Positions 34,029 to 37,270 of a stretch of DNA of 37,270 nt are shown piece by piece. This DNA is from Moraxellaceae bacterium (lineage in GTDB: Bacteria; Pseudomonadota; Gammaproteobacteria; Pseudomonadales; Moraxellaceae), in contig JANYEL010000161.1 in NCBI GenBank assembly GCA_025363155.1, forward strand, positions 1-37,270, given 5' to 3'. Both the position numbers and the translations under genes were made by a program. Each line of letters begins with the position of its first letter. Within the stretch, counting starts at the first letter, position 1. Below the pieces are notes generated by a model. That model ran no database searches. It was not told the origin of the DNA and worked only from the letters and a program-made list of their open reading frames with translations.

Positions 34029-35962
34029 TCTTGCTCCAAAATATGCCTGCCTCGCTCGGCAACGGCGGATTGAACCAATGCCACAAATGCGTCTATGGTC
34101 ATCGTTCCTAGATTTTTACCACCCCGAGTACGCACATTCACCGTACCGTCTTCAACTTCACGGTCACCCAACACTAACATGTAGGGAACACGCTCTAATG
34201 TGCGTTCGCGGATTTTAAAACCAATTTTTTCGTTTCTCAAGTCACTTATAGCACGAATGCCTTGCTGACCCAATTTTTTCACGACATCACGGCAAGCATC
34301 AGCCTGACTATCCGTGATATTCATGACGCATGCCTGCACTGGACTTAACCATGGCGGCATCAAACCTGCGTAATGTTCGATCAGTATACCAATAAACCGT
34401 TCAAAACTACCAAGTATTGCACGATGCAGCATAACTGGGTGGTCACGCTGATTGTCTTCGGTCACAAAAGACGCATCTAAACGCATTGGCATATTGAAAT
34501 CGCACTGGATTGTACCACACTGCCAGACACGACCCAGACAGTCTTTCAGTGAAAATTCAATTTTCGGGCCGTAGAACGCGCCTTCGCCCGGTTGCAATTC
34601 CCACTGTAGACCCGCTGCATCGAGCGCATCCGCCAAAGATTTCTCAGCAAGATCCCACAACGAATCATCGCCCACACGTTTTGCAGGACGTGTCGACAAT
34701 TTCATTTGTACATCGTCAAAACCAAAGTCTTTGTACACAGCCAATGTCAATGCAATGAAATCAGCCACTTCCTGACCAATTTGTTCTTTGGTACAGAAAA
34801 TATGCGCGTCATCTTGGGTAAAGCCGCGTACACGCATGATGCCGTGCAATGAACCTGATGGCTCATTCCGATGACATGAACCAAACTCAGCCAAACGTAA
34901 TGGCAAATCACGATAAGACTTCAAACCCTGATTGAAGACTTGCACGTGGCATGGGCAATTCATTGGTTTAACCGCGTAATTGCGATTTTCCGAATGCGTT
35001 GTGAACATGCTTTCTGCATAGTTTGCCGCATGTCCAGATTTTTCCCACAACACAATATCAACCACTTGTGGTGTTTTGATCTCTAAGTAGCCATTATCTT
35101 GCTGAACTTTACGCATGTATTGTTCTAGGACTTGATAAATTGTCCAGCCGTTTGGATGCCAGAACACCATGCCCGGCGCTTCTTCTTGCATGTGGAACAA
35201 ATCTAAGGCTTTACCAATCTTACGATGGTCGCGTTTTTCCGCTTCTTCAATGCAGGTAATGTAGGCTGCAAGCTGTTTTTTATCCGCCCATGCTGTGCCA
35301 TAAACACGTTGTAGCTGTTCGTTTTTCGCATCGCCGCGCCAGTATGCGCCAGACAATTTAGTTAATTTAAATGCTTTTAAGAAACGTGTATTTGGCACGT
35401 GAGGGCCACGGCACATATCGACGTATTCTTGGTGATAATACAAGCCCATTGCCGTTTCATTAGGCATGTCTTCAATCAGACGCAACTTGTAATCTTCACC
35501 GCGAGACTCAAAAACGGCGATGGCTTCGGCACGTGGAGTCATTTTTTTGATGACATCATAATCCGCATCGATCAGCGTTTTCATACGCGCTTCGATTGCC
35601 GCAACGTCATCTAATGTAAATGGTTTTTCACTATAGATATCGTAGTAAAAGCCTTCCTCAATCACAGGACCAATCACCATTTTCACGTCTGGACGCAACT
35701 GCTTCACTGCATGACCGAGCAAATGCGCGCAAGAGTGGCGAATGATTTCCAGCCCCTCTTCATCTTTTGGCGTGATGATTTGCAGTGTTGCATTTTCGGT
35801 AATGAGATCAGACGCATCGACGAGTTTGCCGTTGACGCGACCTGCCAGCGTGACTTTCGCCAATCCTGCACCAATACTTTGGGCAACATCCAGAACGGAT
35901 ACGGATTGATCGAATTGTTTTTGATCGCCATTTGGCAGAGTGATGATAATTGCTTGTGACAT
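34025..35962 (-). CDS. thrS: Threonyl-tRNA synthetase
   Basis: The 645-residue class II synthetase starts at ATG 35962 ([13 protein letters not shown]), with AAGGAT nine bases upstream; the open frame extends 63 codons further but has no family match. It has the TGS domain (1-63), the editing domain with [14 protein letters not shown] and CRGPH zinc-type motifs, and the catalytic core with [25 protein letters not shown] and [12 protein letters not shown]. The C-terminal anticodon-binding domain completes it. All expected parts are present. It is transcribed with infC through a 4-base overlap. Confidence 0.97.
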   Translation of the reverse strand: MSQAIIITLPNGDQKQFDQSVSVLDVAQSIGAGLAKVTLAGRVNGKLVDASDLITENATLQIITPKDEEGLEIIRHSCAHLLGHAVKQLRPDVKMVIGPVIEEGFYYDIYSEKPFTLDDVAAIEARMKTLIDADYDVIKKMTPRAEAIAVFESRGEDYKLRLIEDMPNETAMGLYYHQEYVDMCRGPHVPNTRFLKAFKLTKLSGAYWRGDAKNEQLQRVYGTAWADKKQLAAYITCIEEAEKRDHRKIGKALDLFHMQEEAPGMVFWHPNGWTIYQVLEQYMRKVQQDNGYLEIKTPQVVDIVLWEKSGHAANYAESMFTTHSENRNYAVKPMNCPCHVQVFNQGLKSYRDLPLRLAEFGSCHRNEPSGSLHGIMRVRGFTQDDAHIFCTKEQIGQEVADFIALTLAVYKDFGFDDVQMKLSTRPAKRVGDDSLWDLAEKSLADALDAAGLQWELQPGEGAFYGPKIEFSLKDCLGRVWQCGTIQCDFNMPMRLDASFVTEDNQRDHPVMLHRAILGSFERFIGILIEHYAGLMPPWLSPVQACVMNITDSQADACRDVVKKLGQQGIRAISDLRNEKIGFKIRERTLERVPYMLVLGDREVEDGTVNVRTRGGKNLGTMTIDAFVALVQSAVAERGRHILEQE

Positions 35963-36401
35963 GACATAGATCCTTGGGGAGTGATGGCCTGTACGAAAGG
36001 TCATATCACCGCGAGATGAAAATTTAAGAAATTTGTTGGCACAGAATACGCATTTATTTGAATAGCATCCTGCGTAAACCCAGCATTTCCATCTAATCTC
36101 AGCAAATGCCGAGGAAAAAATAGAAGGCAAAGACTTTAGCAAGTTTTCCATAAAAAGTCATGCACTGAGCAAAGCTTATGCTAAAAAACCGCATTGTATT
36201 TCACATTAACTGAGAATGCTTAATCTGCCATTCGTCGGAACAAGAACGATTCCCATAAGAGCAACTATTGACATTTGAGAATAATTATCAATAATAGAGT
36301 TATTCCCGTTTAGAACTTTTATCCGAGTTCAAACGTTCAGGAATAGCTCAAAGGAAAGAGCTCGAGACTTAACCAGTTTAGAATCTTATTAGAGACCTCA
36401 T
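35963..36401. other. Divergent regulatory region between thrS and bfd
   Basis: No gene. It should contain the thrS leader and promoter on the minus strand and the iron-responsive bfd promoter on the plus strand. The sequence AGCTC-AAAGGAAA-GAGCT (about 36345-36362) can form a hairpin in the bfd leader. The frame open upstream of thrS has no recognisable protein. Confidence 0.5.
36268..36297 (+). promoter_or_regulatory. bfd promoter with Fur-box-like sequence
   Basis: TTGACA (36268-36273) is a consensus -35 element, with a weak -10 (TAATAG) about 18 bases on. GAGAATAATTATCAATAAT (36277-36295) matches 13 of 19 positions of the Fur consensus and overlaps the promoter. Iron-regulated repression of bfd is expected from the family. 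Confidence 0.55.
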
Positions 36402-36596
36402 ATGTACGTTTGCCTATGCCGTGGTGTGACTGACAAAGCAATCAAACAAGCCGTTGAAAATGGCTGTGATACTTTTCGTGAAGTGCGCGACGAATTAGAC
36501 GTCGGTACTTGTTGCGGAATGTGCGTTCCAGAAGCACGCCAATTGATCGATGAAACCTTAGCACAATTGGCAACCAGCATTTCTACTGCTGCGTAA
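36402..36596 (+). CDS. bfd: Bacterioferritin-associated ferredoxin
   Basis: The 64-residue [2Fe-2S] protein MYVCLCRGVTDKAIKQAVE has the four cysteines in the Bfd pattern: CLC near the start and C-CGMC in VGTCCGMCVPEAR. Bfd reduces the haem of bacterioferritin so that stored iron can leave. Length and motifs are normal. Its gene is alone here; bacterioferritin is not in the window. A Fur-like box upstream fits iron-starvation induction. Confidence 0.93.
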   Translation: MYVCLCRGVTDKAIKQAVENGCDTFREVRDELDVGTCCGMCVPEARQLIDETLAQLATSISTAA

Positions 36597-36630
36597 AATT
36601 TTTACCCTTTCAAAATTTTCAAAAAAAATA

Positions 36631-36876
36631 GAGTTCACTGAGCCTGTCGAAGTGGACATCTAAACCTTCGTCAGCAATATTTCAAATACCACCCTTTCGA
36701 TGGTTATTCAGCTTGTCAAACCAGAAGCTAAATAACCAGAAGCTAAATAACCACAAACTCAATGCGCCAGTTTACGTTCAAAAACTCCAAAATATTGAGA
36801 GCTCACTAAGCTTGTCTATGCACACCTAAACTTTAGTCATTCGTATCTATACGATTCAAATACGCCCATTTCGACA
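36631..36876. repeat. Diverged direct repeats, REP-like
   Basis: 36631-36702 and 36799-36876 align along their whole length: GAGTTCACTGAGCCTGTC versus GAGCTCACTAAGCTTGTC, then TCTAAACCTT versus CCTAAACTTT, then TTCAAATACCACCC versus TTCAAATACGCCC. The first copy begins with the GAGTTCACTGAGCCTGTCGA phrase seen in dispersed intergenic repeats of many Proteobacteria. Confidence 0.6.
36721..36753. repeat. 15-base tandem repeat
   Basis: CCAGAAGCTAAATAA is repeated twice in tandem (36721-36735 and 36736-36750) and a third CCA follows. It lies between the two longer repeats. Confidence 0.75.
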
Positions 36877-37126
36877 AACGAAATAGATTGATAACAAGTT
36901 ATTAAAATATCGATGTCATTACTGATGAAGACCCTGCCTCTACTGACGGAATTTGATGTTCGGTGTCTGAGTAGGGATCGTTGGTGGCTGAGCCTCATAG
37001 GAGGATGGGATTTGTGGGACGGCCACTCTATTCGTATTCACGTCTGCTGTCCGCAGCCTTGCATCATTGTAGAGGCTGGCTTGCCGCTGCCTTAGAGATG
37101 ACATGTCGTCCATCATACGACGAGTC

Positions 37127-37270
37127 TGATCTGACCCCTGCTGAAAAATAAGGACGAAATTTTAAGAGATATAATTCAGTCAAAAGGAGTTACATCTCAT
37201 GCGTCAAAGATACAGTCCAGAGTTCAAAGCCGAAGCGGTTAAGTTAGTTCTTGAGCAAGAACAAACCCTG
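37127..37270 (+). mobile_element. IS3-family element, left end, truncated by window edge
   Basis: The left end begins TGATCTGACCCCTG at 37127, followed after about 70 bases by a transposase OrfA start. It differs in both end sequence and transposase from the element at the other edge of the window, so they are two different insertion sequences. Confidence 0.7.
37199..37270 (+). CDS. IS3-family transposase OrfA, N-terminal fragment
   Basis: ATG at 37199 gives MRQRYSPEFKAEAVKLVL and six more residues before the edge. R-x-Y-S-x-E-F-K-x-E-A-V is the standard start of IS3-family OrfA (HTH, Tnp_1 type). AAAAGGAG lies about nine bases upstream. Only 24 residues are visible. Confidence 0.8.
   Translation, partial: MRQRYSPEFKAEAVKLVLEQEQTL

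Larger units (their letters stand above)
36597..37126. other. Gene-poor tail with repeats and a GC-richer block
   Basis: No convincing gene in 530 bases. It holds two diverged copies of a roughly 75-base repeat, a 15-base tandem repeat and, from about 36940, a distinctly GC-richer block that ends at the left end of an IS3-family element. A 60-codon frame at 36913-37095 has no domain and no good start. Confidence 0.5.

Noticed and set aside
35963-36151. N-terminal extension of ThrS by 63 residues
   Set aside because: The extension has no match to the family, while [13 protein letters not shown] begins the TGS domain and has a good ribosome-binding site.
36345-36395. tRNA-like string (AGCTC...GAGCT hairpin) before bfd
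   Set aside because: Only a D-arm-like hairpin is present; no acceptor stem, anticodon arm or T-arm could be drawn.
36913-37095. 60-codon frame in the GC-richer tail
   Set aside because: No recognisable domain, weak start and a composition set by the surrounding block.

Overview
The window looks like a chromosomal segment from a hydrocarbon-degrading gammaproteobacterium of the Acinetobacter/Moraxellaceae type. The evidence is an alkR/alkM-like divergent pair with a rubredoxin, a second alkane hydroxylase, many lipid-oxidation genes each beside its own TetR or AraC regulator, and housekeeping genes (ftsK, thrS-infC, bfd). Species is an inference; there is no rRNA or tRNA gene to settle it.

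Layout. 1-140: end of an IS3-family element cut by the window edge. 384-2607: alpha/beta hydrolase and an SDR-type epimerase. 2686-5278: AraC regulator (AlkR-like), alkane 1-monooxygenase and a 54-residue rubredoxin absent from longer ORF lists. 5360-10354: a five-gene operon encoding a full beta-oxidation spiral (SCP2-type thiolase, two MaoC-fold subunits, SDR, acyl-CoA dehydrogenase) with a divergent TetR gene. 10621-14766: cytochrome P450, two TetR regulators and an MpaB/Lcp-type oxygenase. 14821-15966: diguanylate cyclase. 16180-16572: decayed C-terminal copies of the oxygenase and of the SDR. 16738-19052: an AT-rich two-gene island (deoxyribosyltransferase/TIR-like protein plus P-loop ATPase), the best candidate for an undescribed conflict system. 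19252-20472: second alkane monooxygenase. 20681-21421: PRC-barrel and CsbD stress proteins. 21692-23333: hipBA toxin-antitoxin with three evenly spaced operators. 23444-25734: membrane desaturase and its AraC neighbour. 25907-36596: zinc-ribbon protein, DUF445 protein, FtsK, nitronate monooxygenase, a DUF4870-like membrane protein, two unknown genes, infC and thrS, and bfd. 36597-37270: repeats and the start of another IS3-family element.

How the genes fit together. The alkane hydroxylases and rubredoxin would make 1-alkanols from n-alkanes. The P450 and the MpaB-type oxygenase may attack other hydrophobic substrates. The thiolase operon would shorten the resulting acyl-CoAs by a route that resembles the peroxisomal MFE-2/SCPx pathway. 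Nearly every catabolic gene has a visible operator-like inverted or direct repeat in its promoter region.

The ATPase island and hipBA are accessory. In the ATPase island the first gene ends just after an A AAA AAG slippery heptamer that would join it to the ATPase frame, so the two ORFs may be one protein made by -1 frameshifting, two coupled genes, or a recently broken gene. I could not run searches; family assignments rest on motifs read by eye.
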